Shown here: piece by piece, positions 1-8,790 of the stretch
Position numbering within the stretch: position 1 is the stretch's first letter
Layout of the letters: each line of letters opens with the position of its first letter
Assembly (NCBI RefSeq): GCF_000813825.1
Contig: NZ_JWTA01000008.1
Span: 186,001 to 250,000 of the forward strand
Length of the DNA stretch: 64,000 bases
From: Chryseobacterium taiwanense
GTDB lineage: Bacteria; Bacteroidota; Bacteroidia; Flavobacteriales; Weeksellaceae
Direction: 5' to 3'
The notes under the pieces: model-generated
Databases searched by the model: none
What the model was told of the DNA's origin: nothing
Seen by the model: the letters and a program-made list of their open reading frames with translations, nothing else
Made by a program: the position numbers and the translations under genes

Positions 1-172
1 CGTCCATAAGCCGCATTTTTTTGTCACCGGAATATTTGTTAAATTCAGACTGATACTCATTACTGGTCATATTATGTCTCGCAACATAATTGGCAAACAA
101 TCCAAGGCTCGATAATAGAGCAAATAAATGAATCAACCTGTGGCTGAAAGTAATTTTTCTGCTAGTTTTCAT
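1..172 (-). CDS. Partial membrane-anchored or secreted protein (N-terminus only)
   Basis: An open frame on the minus strand starts at an ATG (complement of 170-172) and runs off the left edge without a stop, giving 57 residues. The N-terminus (MKTSRKITFSHRLIHLFALL) is basic and followed by a hydrophobic stretch ending near LFANYV, like a signal anchor or signal peptide. The rest is polar, and no family is recognisable from so short a piece. It is read in the same direction as the genes to its right but is separated from them by about 315 bp and a terminator. Confidence 0.55.
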   Translation of the reverse strand, partial: MKTSRKITFSHRLIHLFALLSSLGLFANYVARHNMTSNEYQSEFNKYSGDKKMRLMD

Positions 173-487
173 GGTTAAAGAATTGAAATTTAGACAACAG
201 ATGTTGAATTTTTATCGTCTTAGGAAAGGCGCTGAGCTGGTTTTTAAAAAGGCTTAAATCATATTATAGGCACTTTAAAACATAAACCAGTAAAATTCTG
301 AGGAAGAATGTTTTTTAATAGAAAAATATTTATAAGTGGGATTAGTGTTTCTTAAAAATATAATAATAAAGCTGTTGATTTTATAGAGACTAATTTACAA
401 AATGAAAACGAAATATGAGAAAAAATAGATGATATTAATAAAAAACCACTGTTTATCGATTATAACAGTGGTTTTTTGATATTTAGT
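173..487. other. Non-coding stretch between the partial gene and the 412-aa gene
   Basis: AT-rich spacer with no convincing reading frame on either strand. It contains the hairpin terminator at 440-477 that serves the minus-strand gene ending at 488. The remainder shows nothing I can assign. Confidence 0.5.
440..477 (-). terminator. Rho-independent terminator
   Basis: Perfect 14-bp inverted repeat (AAAAAACCACTGTT / AACAGTGGTTTTTT) around a 10-nt loop. It has T-runs on both strands, so it could work in both directions. It sits just downstream of the minus-strand gene ending at 488. Confidence 0.85.
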
Positions 488-1726
488 TTAGAACTCCTTG
501 AGTTGTTGGGTATAATAGTCAGGAAAATTAGTGATTGCAGCTAACAGTTTTTCTTCATTCACCTTTTTTTGGGTGTCATTGGTAGTATAAGAATTATAAT
601 TCTTAAAAAGAAAGAAAAACAATAATCTGTTATAATAGTCTAAATTGTTATCTGAAATTGCCGCAAGAATTGTGTTTTCTATTTCTGTTTTATTTTGAGA
701 TTCGGAAAGAGCCCTTCCTATCCTTCCGATACTTCCATAATAATGATTGGTTACCGGATTTTCAACTCTGAAAGAAATTCCCATTACAAGCTTTAGAACA
801 TTGATATTAAGCTCTTCAAGTTCTCGAATATAGGTGTTTCTTTGTCCCCAAGCGTAGCTTCCGTCTGATACTCTATCAAAGCGATCGTTCATAATGTCCA
901 GATGAGCTTTCAGGAAGATATTCCAATTGTAAGTTTCTGCAGAAAGCAATGCAATGTTTACAGCATGAATTCTGGGTCCCATGTCCTGACTGCATCCTCC
1001 AATTACTCTTGTACTTCTCAATTCTTCCAAAAGTTTGCTTTTTTTCTTATCTGAAAAAGACATCCAGTTTTTAGGCATATTCGACGATCCCCTTTTAAGA
1101 TTATCTTTGAATTTTGTAGTGGTTGTATCAATCAGGCAGTCAGAATATCCAATCATATAGGCATACTTTTCCGGAATTTCTTCGGAGCTGAATGGATTGG
1201 GAAAGTAAAATGCTTCTAAGGATTCTTTAGAATATGAAGTTTCCTTATCATGATCAAAAAGCCATTTATTTTGTAAGTTTTGATTATAAAGACTTAGGTT
1301 TTCTGAAGTAATACTGAAACCATAATTATCCTTAAGGTTAAATTCCTCAAATTCTACAACTTCTTTATTATCGTAATCCTTATACTTTCTCTTAATAATT
1401 AAAGCATTTTTAGCAATCGTAGCATTAGGATATTTTTTTATAAATTCTTCAATAGGCATTTGTTTTTCCATATCCTGTTTGGCTGATTGAATGTCCCCAC
1501 CTTCCATCTTAACAATATAAGCGTTGGTTTGGCCTTTAGAGTAGAATTTCTTACTGAGATCGCAGGTTTTAAATTTTAAATTTAAAGAATCTACAATATG
1601 AGTTAGTTTATCCATTGCTTTTTCACTATAGATTAAGCCGTTTTTGTAAATTTTAAATTCGCTTTCCTGAGCAAAAGCTTTCATTCCAACTATAAGAATG
1701 AAAGACAGAATGAGGGATCTTTTCAT
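488..1726 (-). CDS. Secreted protein of unknown function
   Basis: 412 residues with a clear Sec signal peptide (MKRSLILSFILIVGMKAFAQ, cleavage likely after the Ala-Gln), so periplasmic or outer-surface. I do not recognise a family. The body is mixed alpha/beta with many aromatic and charged residues, no obvious catalytic motif, and a helical C-terminal third. It lies 40 bp downstream of the lipoprotein gene at 1767-2225 on the same strand, so the two are probably co-transcribed, and it ends at the bidirectional terminator at 440-477. Confidence 0.8.
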   Translation of the reverse strand: MKRSLILSFILIVGMKAFAQESEFKIYKNGLIYSEKAMDKLTHIVDSLNLKFKTCDLSKKFYSKGQTNAYIVKMEGGDIQSAKQDMEKQMPIEEFIKKYPNATIAKNALIIKRKYKDYDNKEVVEFEEFNLKDNYGFSITSENLSLYNQNLQNKWLFDHDKETSYSKESLEAFYFPNPFSSEEIPEKYAYMIGYSDCLIDTTTTKFKDNLKRGSSNMPKNWMSFSDKKKSKLLEELRSTRVIGGCSQDMGPRIHAVNIALLSAETYNWNIFLKAHLDIMNDRFDRVSDGSYAWGQRNTYIRELEELNINVLKLVMGISFRVENPVTNHYYGSIGRIGRALSESQNKTEIENTILAAISDNNLDYYNRLLFFFLFKNYNSYTTNDTQKKVNEEKLLAAITNFPDYYTQQLKEF

Positions 1727-1766
1727 GGTGTTATTTTGTTTTTATTATTCTCTTAGTCCTAATGTT

Positions 1767-2225
1767 TTACCATTCCCTCCAAGCTTCTGTGATGTCTTCT
1801 TCCATAGTATTATATCCTTTTTTAGCACTTGCATTGATGACAATTTCACAAATTTGCTCACGTTCTATGGTTTCAATGAGCGAACCTTCACATTTTTCAT
1901 TGAGAATATTTAGCTTTTCGATAGTAGATTTCACTATTTTCATGCCTTCTTCTTTTGAGGCAGACTTTTCTATTTCTGCTAAGTAAAGGTTTAGAATATC
2001 TCCGCACGTTACAACATCTTCTTTAGAATAGGAGGGATGAAACTCTTTCTGATAGGCAAACATTTGGTTCTTTAAAATATCAACGGAATTGGTTGTGTTT
2101 TTATTTTCCATTATTATTTCATTCTCAGTCTGTTTTTTTTCTTTTTGTGAATTAGTACATGATGAAAATAACAACATTATAATCAGTAGTGAAAATATCG
2201 TTTTGTAAGAAAACATGTTGATCAT
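1767..2225 (-). CDS. Small lipoprotein of unknown function
   Basis: 152 residues. A short hydrophobic signal sequence ends in a lipobox (LLFSSC, Cys23 counting from the first Met), so a lipidated envelope protein is predicted. A second Met three codons in (at 2216) is an equally good start. The mature part is helical and Lys/Glu-rich with several Cys residues and resembles no family I can name. It probably forms an operon with the secreted protein gene 40 bp downstream; the tex gene lies 21 bp upstream on the same strand. Confidence 0.75.
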   Translation of the reverse strand: MINMFSYKTIFSLLIIMLLFSSCTNSQKEKKQTENEIIMENKNTTNSVDILKNQMFAYQKEFHPSYSKEDVVTCGDILNLYLAEIEKSASKEEGMKIVKSTIEKLNILNEKCEGSLIETIEREQICEIVINASAKKGYNTMEEDITEAWREW

Positions 2226-2246
2226 TTTTACTTAACTAGGGTATTG

Positions 2247-4370
2247 TTACAAAATCATACTGAGTTGAATTCTTTTTCTAGCCTCATCAATTTCCGTCAC
2301 TCTCACCTGAACGTGCTGATGTAATTTAACAACTTCATTGACATCAGAAACAAAACCGTCTTTCAGTTGAGAAATATGGACTAATCCGCTTTCTTTAATG
2401 CCTAGATCTACGAAACATCCGAAAGCCGTAATATTATTCACGATTCCCGGTAAGATCATTCCGGTCTTTAGATCTGTGATCTTTTTTACATTCGGATCAA
2501 ACTCAAATACTTTGGCAGCTTTTCTCGGATCCAGTCCCGGTTTTTTCAGTTCTTTTAAAATATCTTTAATACCCAGAATTCCGATGTCTTCTGTGATATA
2601 CTTTTCAGGATGTACTAAGGCAATCTTTTCCTTATTCGCAATAAGCTCATGAGTTTTAATCCCCAAATCTTTAGCCATTTTTTCTACAATTCCGTAGGCT
2701 TCAGGATGTACTGCAGAATTATCCAGAGGATTTTTAGCATGATTGATTCTCACGAATGCTGCGGCCTGCTGAAAGGCTTTTTCTCCTAATCTTGGAACCT
2801 TTTTCAATTGTTTTCTGTCCTCAAAAGCACCGTTTTCAGCTCGGTAATTCACAATGTTCTCTGCTATTTTCTCTCCGATTCCCGAAACGTAGCTTAATAA
2901 AGACTTACTCGCCGTGTTCAGATTAATGCCGACTGAGTTTACGCACTTCATTACCGTAGAATCCAGTTCATTTTTCAATTGGGTCTGATCTACATCATGT
3001 TGATATTGCCCCACTCCGATAGACTTTGGATCTATTTTTACAAGCTCTGCTAGTGGATCTGCCAATCGTCTTCCGATAGAAACAGAACCACGAACAGTTA
3101 CATCATAGGTCGGAAATTCATCCCTTGCAATTTTACTTGCAGAATACACGGATGCTCCGGCTTCAGAAACGACAAAAACTTGCAAAGGCTTATCAAAGGC
3201 TATTTTTTTAATGAAAAATTCGGTTTCACGGCTTGCTGTTCCGTTTCCGATGGAGATGGCTTCAATATTATAAGCATTCACCATCGAACGGATCTTTTTC
3301 ATTGCCATCCCGCTTTCATTTTGAGGAGCGTGAGGATAGATGGTCTCATTATGAAGAAGGTCTCCTTTTTCATCTAGGCACACTACTTTACAGCCGCTTT
3401 TATATCCCGGGTCGATCGCCAGAATTCTCTTTTCTCCCAAAGGCGGAGCGAGTAGGAGCTGTGTTAAGTTTTCCGAGAAAATTTCAATTGCTTTTTTATC
3501 TGCTTTTTCTTTGGCTTCCTGCAGCGTTTCATTGGAAATGGCCGGTTCCAATAATCTTTTGTAACTGTCTTTTATCGCTAATGAAATCTGTTCTGCCGTT
3601 TCATTATTGGATTTAATAATAGCATTTTCAATAAAATCAATCGCTTCTTCCTTTTTGATTCCTACGTTAGTCTTGACGAAACCTTCCGTTTCTGCTCGTA
3701 ACATGGCTAACAATCGGTGAGACGGGGTTCTGTTGAGGTTTTCTTCCCATTCGAAATACTGGGAGAATTTTTGGGCGTCTTCTTCATCCTTTTTCGCTTT
3801 TACGACTTTTGATGTCACAACAGCTTTTCTTTGAAACAGTCGGCGAAGGTTTTTTCTCACATACATATTTTCATTGATCCATTCAGCCATAATATCTCTT
3901 GCGCCTTGCAAAGCCTCTTCTTCAGAGGAAACCTGATCATTGAGATATTTTGAAGCCAAAAACAATATATCATTGTTTTTCTGGCTCATAATGATCTTTG
4001 CTAAAGGTTCCAGTCCCTTTTCCTTTGCTGCATCCGCTTTAGTCTTCTTCCTTTTCTTGAAAGGTAAATACAAATCTTCAAGTTCCTGTATATCGAAACT
4101 TTCTTCAATTCTTTGTTTCAGTTCGGCCGTCAAAGCGTTTTGCTCTTCAATAGACTTTAAAATGGCTTCCTTTCTTTTAATGATCTCATCAAACTGCTTA
4201 TTCAGCTTTGAAATCTGCTCAATCTGTGTTTCATCCAGATTTCCGGTCTTGTCTTTTCGGTAACGGGAAATAAAAGGAATGGTGCAGTCTTCTGCTAATA
4301 ATTCTAAAGTGGCATTGATGCTTTTTTCTGATATATTGAGAGTTTGCTGTATATAGCTTGTGGTGTTCAT
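2247..4370 (-). CDS. tex: Tex-family RNA-binding transcription accessory protein
   Basis: 707 residues, close to the usual Tex length (700-780). Domain order fits the family: a helical N-terminal Tex domain, a YqgF/RNase H-like domain (around ILAIDPGYKSGCK, residues about 318-450), helix-hairpin-helix repeats (VSGIGEKIAENIV), and a C-terminal S1 RNA-binding domain from about residue 635 (GIVNNITAFGCFVDLG to the end). Tex proteins are cytoplasmic nucleic-acid-binding proteins linked to transcription elongation. The start ATG at 4370 gives a typical Tex N-terminus. It may be co-transcribed with the lipoprotein gene 21 bp downstream. Confidence 0.95.
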   Translation of the reverse strand: MNTTSYIQQTLNISEKSINATLELLAEDCTIPFISRYRKDKTGNLDETQIEQISKLNKQFDEIIKRKEAILKSIEEQNALTAELKQRIEESFDIQELEDLYLPFKKRKKTKADAAKEKGLEPLAKIIMSQKNNDILFLASKYLNDQVSSEEEALQGARDIMAEWINENMYVRKNLRRLFQRKAVVTSKVVKAKKDEEDAQKFSQYFEWEENLNRTPSHRLLAMLRAETEGFVKTNVGIKKEEAIDFIENAIIKSNNETAEQISLAIKDSYKRLLEPAISNETLQEAKEKADKKAIEIFSENLTQLLLAPPLGEKRILAIDPGYKSGCKVVCLDEKGDLLHNETIYPHAPQNESGMAMKKIRSMVNAYNIEAISIGNGTASRETEFFIKKIAFDKPLQVFVVSEAGASVYSASKIARDEFPTYDVTVRGSVSIGRRLADPLAELVKIDPKSIGVGQYQHDVDQTQLKNELDSTVMKCVNSVGINLNTASKSLLSYVSGIGEKIAENIVNYRAENGAFEDRKQLKKVPRLGEKAFQQAAAFVRINHAKNPLDNSAVHPEAYGIVEKMAKDLGIKTHELIANKEKIALVHPEKYITEDIGILGIKDILKELKKPGLDPRKAAKVFEFDPNVKKITDLKTGMILPGIVNNITAFGCFVDLGIKESGLVHISQLKDGFVSDVNEVVKLHQHVQVRVTEIDEARKRIQLSMIL

Positions 4371-4416
4371 TGAATTTTTTTGAGAGGCTAAAAATACTAA
4401 GTTTTAATGGGAATAA

Positions 4417-4444
4417 AAAGCCTGATCAAATGAGATCAGGCTTT
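4417..4444 (-). terminator. Rho-independent terminator
   Basis: Inverted repeat AAAGCCTGATC / GATCAGGCTTT (11 bp) with a 6-nt loop. It lies 5 bp past the stop of the minus-strand gene ending at 4449 and insulates it from tex. Confidence 0.85.
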
Positions 4445-4448
4445 AAAA

Positions 4449-6848
4449 TTATTGTTTCAATACATTGTCATAATAGATAGGGAGAAAACTATTGGTATCA
4501 TATCCGATAATGATGACACGATAATTTTTTGCTTCATCATTATTATAGAACTCTACCTTTACAGGTTCTTTAGGTTGGACTTCTAGGAACGGATTCCAAT
4601 ACAGTACTGTTCGCGTATCTATTGAAATATTTTTAAAGTTTTCATTGCTATAGTCAGGGTTTGAAAATGCGATTTCCTTATCATAGCCTTTTAAGGTAAT
4701 TTGCTTCAAATCGGTAGGTTTAGAAGAGTTTTCAATGCTTCCTGAGATACCGCCTCGTTTTGTATAGATTGCAATTGCTCCATTGGTATTACCGCCAGTG
4801 CCTCCTGCAAAATAACCTCTTATAACTTTTACCATCGCTACATCTGATGAAGGCAGTGAAGATATCTGGGAAGGTGAGGCAGGCATTTCATCAAGGAAAA
4901 GAGAGATAGGAGCACCTCTAAATGTAGCGGTGACATCGAACCCCCGTTTCTGCATCTGTAATCCTGCAACTCTACCCTGAAGGTAGTCAAGGATATTCAT
5001 ATATGAGCCGGCATTGATGTCATTTACAAAATCGAATATTACTTCATTACTGTTTCTAAAGGTTAGACTGCTCAGTTCATCATTGAGTTTTTTAGTCAGA
5101 TTTTTTTTCTGCTTTATAATTTTAACTTCTTCTATAAGAGTAGCTTTCTCATTGATTACTTTATACATATTCTTGGCTTCCGTATATTTAATTATTTCAG
5201 GAGAAGCCTTATCTTCTGGAGTACGGGGTTGTAAAATATAATAAGATTGAGGTAATGATTTTCTTAAAGGAATATAAGAGTAATTGGGCTGAAAGATCAC
5301 CTGTACTTGTTCCTTAAGGATCTTGGGATCATTCAATTGATAAGAGAATTTGATAGAATCTTCAAACATAAGCCCATTAAGAGAAAAGAATCCACTTTGA
5401 TCCGTTTTTACCTGAAAAAACTTTGTTCCGTTGTCTGGCATCGAAAATATAAGATTCAGATCGGTATTGGATGAAGGTTTTCCTGAGACTGTAACCTTTC
5501 CTTTGTAAGAGATATAGGGCTCCGTTTTATTCTTTATCATTGGATAATTTCCTGCCATGAGCATTTTCCAATCATATCTTTTCCATTTTTCAGAGATTAA
5601 TATAGCGTCAAGTGCTTCAGAATTAGAGTCTTTTTTGAAATATTGGGCAGGAGAGTCAAGATCGGAAGAGATGTCTCCGGTCAGTAGGAGAGTACTTATA
5701 AAGCTGTTCTCGTCTTCAGTACTTTTACTTCCTTCATTTAGAACTAGAACAGTATAATTAGGAGAATCAATAGAGCTTGAAATGTTAAAGGTATTTTGAG
5801 ATCTAGGAGTCTCTTTAAGAGATATTTTTGATAGTTCAGCTTTTTTTACTTGTAAATTTTTAGGCTGAATAAAACACATTCTTTGTAAAAGCAGATCCTC
5901 TTTTTCGTTGAATATACTTAGCTGTAAAATTCCGTTTACCAGCTTTTCAGTAGGGATTGTATAAATTTTATCAGATATGCTCAGTTTTGCTTTATAAACG
6001 ATCTGATCATTGATGGTCCCTATGATTGTATATTTCGATTCGGGTTCCATATTTTTGGAAACTAAAGAATACTTTATTACTTCAGGATTACTTTCCATTT
6101 GAAGATTAATCCCCGACGAAATGACGTCAGGAAGATTTACTGTTTGTTTTTTTCCTTTATCATCTTCAATGGTCAGCTGGTATTTTTTTCCAAGCTCAGG
6201 AGCTAGTCTAAAAGACCCTATATTCTCATCAAATCCTTTGAAGGTAGCAAGCTTCGCGTCTGGATGAGAGAGTTCTGTGATATAGCCATTCCAGTTTGAT
6301 GGTTTTTGTCCTTTCGAATGCAATCTTACTGCAAATTTTGTGTTGATTTGATCAATAAATGTTCCGCTTTCAGGGTGTACAGAAACATTCCATTCTGAAG
6401 AATTATCTATTGTCAGCTTTTCTGAAGATGACGGATTATAGATTTCAACGGAACGTATCGCCTGAAACTCTTCACTGAAATTAGTAGACCATGTAGTATA
6501 AGCACGAATATAATACACATTTTCTTTCATATTTTCAGGCAATGCAAAACTTCCGTTCCCTTCCCCATTAAGCAAGGGAATCATTTTTTTATCAAGAAGT
6601 GTTTTGTTATTGTCATACAGTTCCACAAATAGGCTGGTAGAAATAGAAGTGGGCTCATATCCGGTATAGATAAAAGATTTGAACCATAGGTTTTCTCCAG
6701 CAACATAGCTTTTCTTATCAAAAAGTAAGTGAATTTTTTCCTGAGGATATTTTTCTTCAAAGATTTTTAAGGCTTGTTCAGCTTTATCTTGTGCAAAAAG
6801 AGTTAAAGACCACATCAAAGAAGATGTGAAGAACATTTTTTTCATCAT
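4449..6848 (-). CDS. MG2-like/TonB-plug-domain surface protein (paralogue 1)
   Basis: 799 residues with a signal peptide ending near LFAQ. The N-terminal region (about residues 35-115, with KIHLLFDKKSYVAGENLWFK) matches the macroglobulin MG2-type fold often found in Bacteroidota. A carboxypeptidase-regulatory-like segment follows at about 440-520 (YKGKVTVSGKPSSNTDLNL), then a plug-like domain at about 610-700 (NILDYLQGRVAGLQMQ ... GAIAIYTKRGG). No outer-membrane beta-barrel follows, so it is not a complete TonB-dependent receptor. It is probably a periplasmic or outer-membrane-associated protein of unknown substrate. A close paralogue lies at 21456-23861 in the same orientation, flanking the RHS locus. 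Confidence 0.8.
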   Translation of the reverse strand: MMKKMFFTSSLMWSLTLFAQDKAEQALKIFEEKYPQEKIHLLFDKKSYVAGENLWFKSFIYTGYEPTSISTSLFVELYDNNKTLLDKKMIPLLNGEGNGSFALPENMKENVYYIRAYTTWSTNFSEEFQAIRSVEIYNPSSSEKLTIDNSSEWNVSVHPESGTFIDQINTKFAVRLHSKGQKPSNWNGYITELSHPDAKLATFKGFDENIGSFRLAPELGKKYQLTIEDDKGKKQTVNLPDVISSGINLQMESNPEVIKYSLVSKNMEPESKYTIIGTINDQIVYKAKLSISDKIYTIPTEKLVNGILQLSIFNEKEDLLLQRMCFIQPKNLQVKKAELSKISLKETPRSQNTFNISSSIDSPNYTVLVLNEGSKSTEDENSFISTLLLTGDISSDLDSPAQYFKKDSNSEALDAILISEKWKRYDWKMLMAGNYPMIKNKTEPYISYKGKVTVSGKPSSNTDLNLIFSMPDNGTKFFQVKTDQSGFFSLNGLMFEDSIKFSYQLNDPKILKEQVQVIFQPNYSYIPLRKSLPQSYYILQPRTPEDKASPEIIKYTEAKNMYKVINEKATLIEEVKIIKQKKNLTKKLNDELSSLTFRNSNEVIFDFVNDINAGSYMNILDYLQGRVAGLQMQKRGFDVTATFRGAPISLFLDEMPASPSQISSLPSSDVAMVKVIRGYFAGGTGGNTNGAIAIYTKRGGISGSIENSSKPTDLKQITLKGYDKEIAFSNPDYSNENFKNISIDTRTVLYWNPFLEVQPKEPVKVEFYNNDEAKNYRVIIIGYDTNSFLPIYYDNVLKQ

Positions 6849-7231
6849 TTTTTATTTAAGGCGTAAAAATACATTTTTTTAACGTGACTTAAGATGTGTT
6901 TTTAACAGATTAAGAAATGATTTAAATAACGATAACTACTTTGATAAGTCCTTATAGACGGTAGATTGTTGATTTTTATTATTTTATTAAGTAGTTCTCT
7001 GAGCGGTCTTTACTGGTTTGAGTAACATTAGGTAGTATCAAAATTATAAACGACACGCTTTGTCGTGATGCATAAATATCTTTGTCTCAGAAATATCAAT
7101 ACTGGCTTTAAATGCATCAGAAGGCGATAAAATTCAAAATTATTTTAAAATACATCTTATCTATGTGAAGTAAAAGTGATATTTTTGCAGCGTTAAAAAA
7201 TTAGTAACAATAAAACTTAAATAAACACGGG
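6849..7231. other. Divergent intergenic region
   Basis: 383 bp between the minus-strand MG2/plug gene and the plus-strand RHS operon. It holds the -7 box at 7180-7187. I see no ORF, RNA gene or strong repeat; the minus-strand promoter is not obvious. Confidence 0.5.
7180..7187 (+). promoter_or_regulatory. Bacteroidota -7 box for the RHS operon
   Basis: TATTTTTG fits the TAnnTTTG consensus and lies 44 bp before the ATG at 7232. No clear TTG at -33 is visible. It would drive the operon starting with the T9SS-sorted protein. Confidence 0.5.
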
Positions 7232-8788
7232 ATGAAAAAACTCTATATGGGTGCATATTTCTTATGCACTGTTTTGAGCGTTTCGGCTCAGGAAGTTCTA
7301 TGGCAGAAAGACATCAAATCCAGTACTCAGGATTTCTTAAGTCAGGTGACTCCAACAGTGGACCTTCAGTACTTAATTACAGGAAGTTCCATTCAATCCA
7401 AAAAGCTCTCTACAGACAACAAACAGAATAACGGCTACGATTTCCATTTGGTGAAACTCAACCAACAGGGAGAAGAAGTCTGGGAAAAATACTTCGCTGG
7501 TAAAAACCACGATTACCTTTCAGCATCCCTTTCTACTCAAGAAGGTGGCTTCGTTCTAGCGGGTACCACTTACTCTGGAAAAGGTCTCGATAAAAAAGAA
7601 GATTCCAAAGGAGGCTCAGATATCTGGGTGATTCGAATCAATGAATTCGGGGATGAATTGTGGCAGAAAACCATAGGAAGTACTTCCGATGAAGAAGCCA
7701 GAGCCGTAATTCAAACTACCGATTTAGGGTTCTTTGTGGCAGGAAATGTTCAGAATTCCCCACAAGGCTATGGTTCCAAAGATGTCCTTGTCGTTAAACT
7801 CGATAAAAATGGAAAAGAACTCTCTCAACTCATTCTGGGCGGAAAAGGCTTAGACGAAGTAGAAAAAATGATTCCTACAAGAGACGGAGGAGTTTTACTC
7901 GGAATGTATTCAAGAAGTAATGCAGGAGGATCAAAGAAGACTGAGAATTATGGCGAAGGCGACTACTGGATCATTAAGCTGAACAAAGACGGAAAAGTAG
8001 AATGGGAAAAGAACTATGGAGGAACAGGAGATGATCACCTAAGAACACTAGCGATGACGACTTCAGGATTTATCATAGGAGGTGAAAGTCGTTCAGAAAG
8101 ATCGGGTAATAAAACCGTTGGTATAGAAGAAGGAACCGATCTATGGCTGATCTCCTTAAATGAAAGAGGTGAAGAAATCTGGCAGAAATCCTACAACTTC
8201 AAAAATAGAGATGTTCTCATGGGAATGCATGTGATCTTAGGTCATAACGAAAGAGAAAAAAATAAAGATTTAACTAAAGGAGTTTTACTGGGAGGCTACA
8301 CTCAGGCAGAAGGAAGAGTAGAAACTGATGATGAGACGTTCTGGATGTTTTATGTTGATGAGAACGGAAATGAGCAATGGAGAAAACATGTAAAAGGAGA
8401 ATCCAGAAAAAGAGAAGAACGGCTGGCAGCCGTGGCAGTTAATAGAGATGGCTCTATTATTCTTGCAGGAACCAGTGCAGAAGAATTAGGAAAAGAGAAC
8501 TGGAAGATCGTAAAACTGGGAGATCAGCAGGTAGATCAATTGATAGAGAAACAAGATATCAAGATCTACCCGAATCCTGTATCAGACTATGCCTATGTAG
8601 AGATTGGCTTTGATTTCAAGGAAGCGGATATTACGATGTATGATATGGCAGGAAGACAGCTTCAGAGTCTGAAAACCAAGAATAAGGTAACCAAGATCAA
8701 TACTCAGCCATTGATTCAGGGAGCTTACCTGATTACCATAAAAACGGATACGAACAAAACAGAGAATGCTAAACTGATTAAGAAATAA
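7232..8788 (+). CDS. T9SS type A sorting-domain protein with beta-propeller-like repeats
   Basis: 518 residues. A signal peptide (MKKLYMGAYFLCTVLSVSAQ) is followed by about six repeats built on a pattern like 'GSDIWVIRINEFGDELWQKT ... GGFVLAG', typical of secreted beta-propeller-like proteins. From residue 443 to the end comes a type A T9SS C-terminal sorting domain (IYPNPVSDYAYVEI ... NAKLIKK), so it should be secreted and attached to the cell surface by the type IX system. It is the first gene of the RHS operon, and the next ATG starts 2 nt after its stop. This suggests it acts with the RHS shell proteins, for example in surface display, but that is inference. Confidence 0.9.
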   Translation: MKKLYMGAYFLCTVLSVSAQEVLWQKDIKSSTQDFLSQVTPTVDLQYLITGSSIQSKKLSTDNKQNNGYDFHLVKLNQQGEEVWEKYFAGKNHDYLSASLSTQEGGFVLAGTTYSGKGLDKKEDSKGGSDIWVIRINEFGDELWQKTIGSTSDEEARAVIQTTDLGFFVAGNVQNSPQGYGSKDVLVVKLDKNGKELSQLILGGKGLDEVEKMIPTRDGGVLLGMYSRSNAGGSKKTENYGEGDYWIIKLNKDGKVEWEKNYGGTGDDHLRTLAMTTSGFIIGGESRSERSGNKTVGIEEGTDLWLISLNERGEEIWQKSYNFKNRDVLMGMHVILGHNEREKNKDLTKGVLLGGYTQAEGRVETDDETFWMFYVDENGNEQWRKHVKGESRKREERLAAVAVNRDGSIILAGTSAEELGKENWKIVKLGDQQVDQLIEKQDIKIYPNPVSDYAYVEIGFDFKEADITMYDMAGRQLQSLKTKNKVTKINTQPLIQGAYLITIKTDTNKTENAKLIKK

Positions 8789-8790
8789 AC

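Noticed and set aside
3180..3616. Plus-strand frames inside tex
   Set aside because: They are antisense to a clearly conserved protein and have no family or start context; the same applies to the many other antisense frames in tex, typA, ychF and parE.
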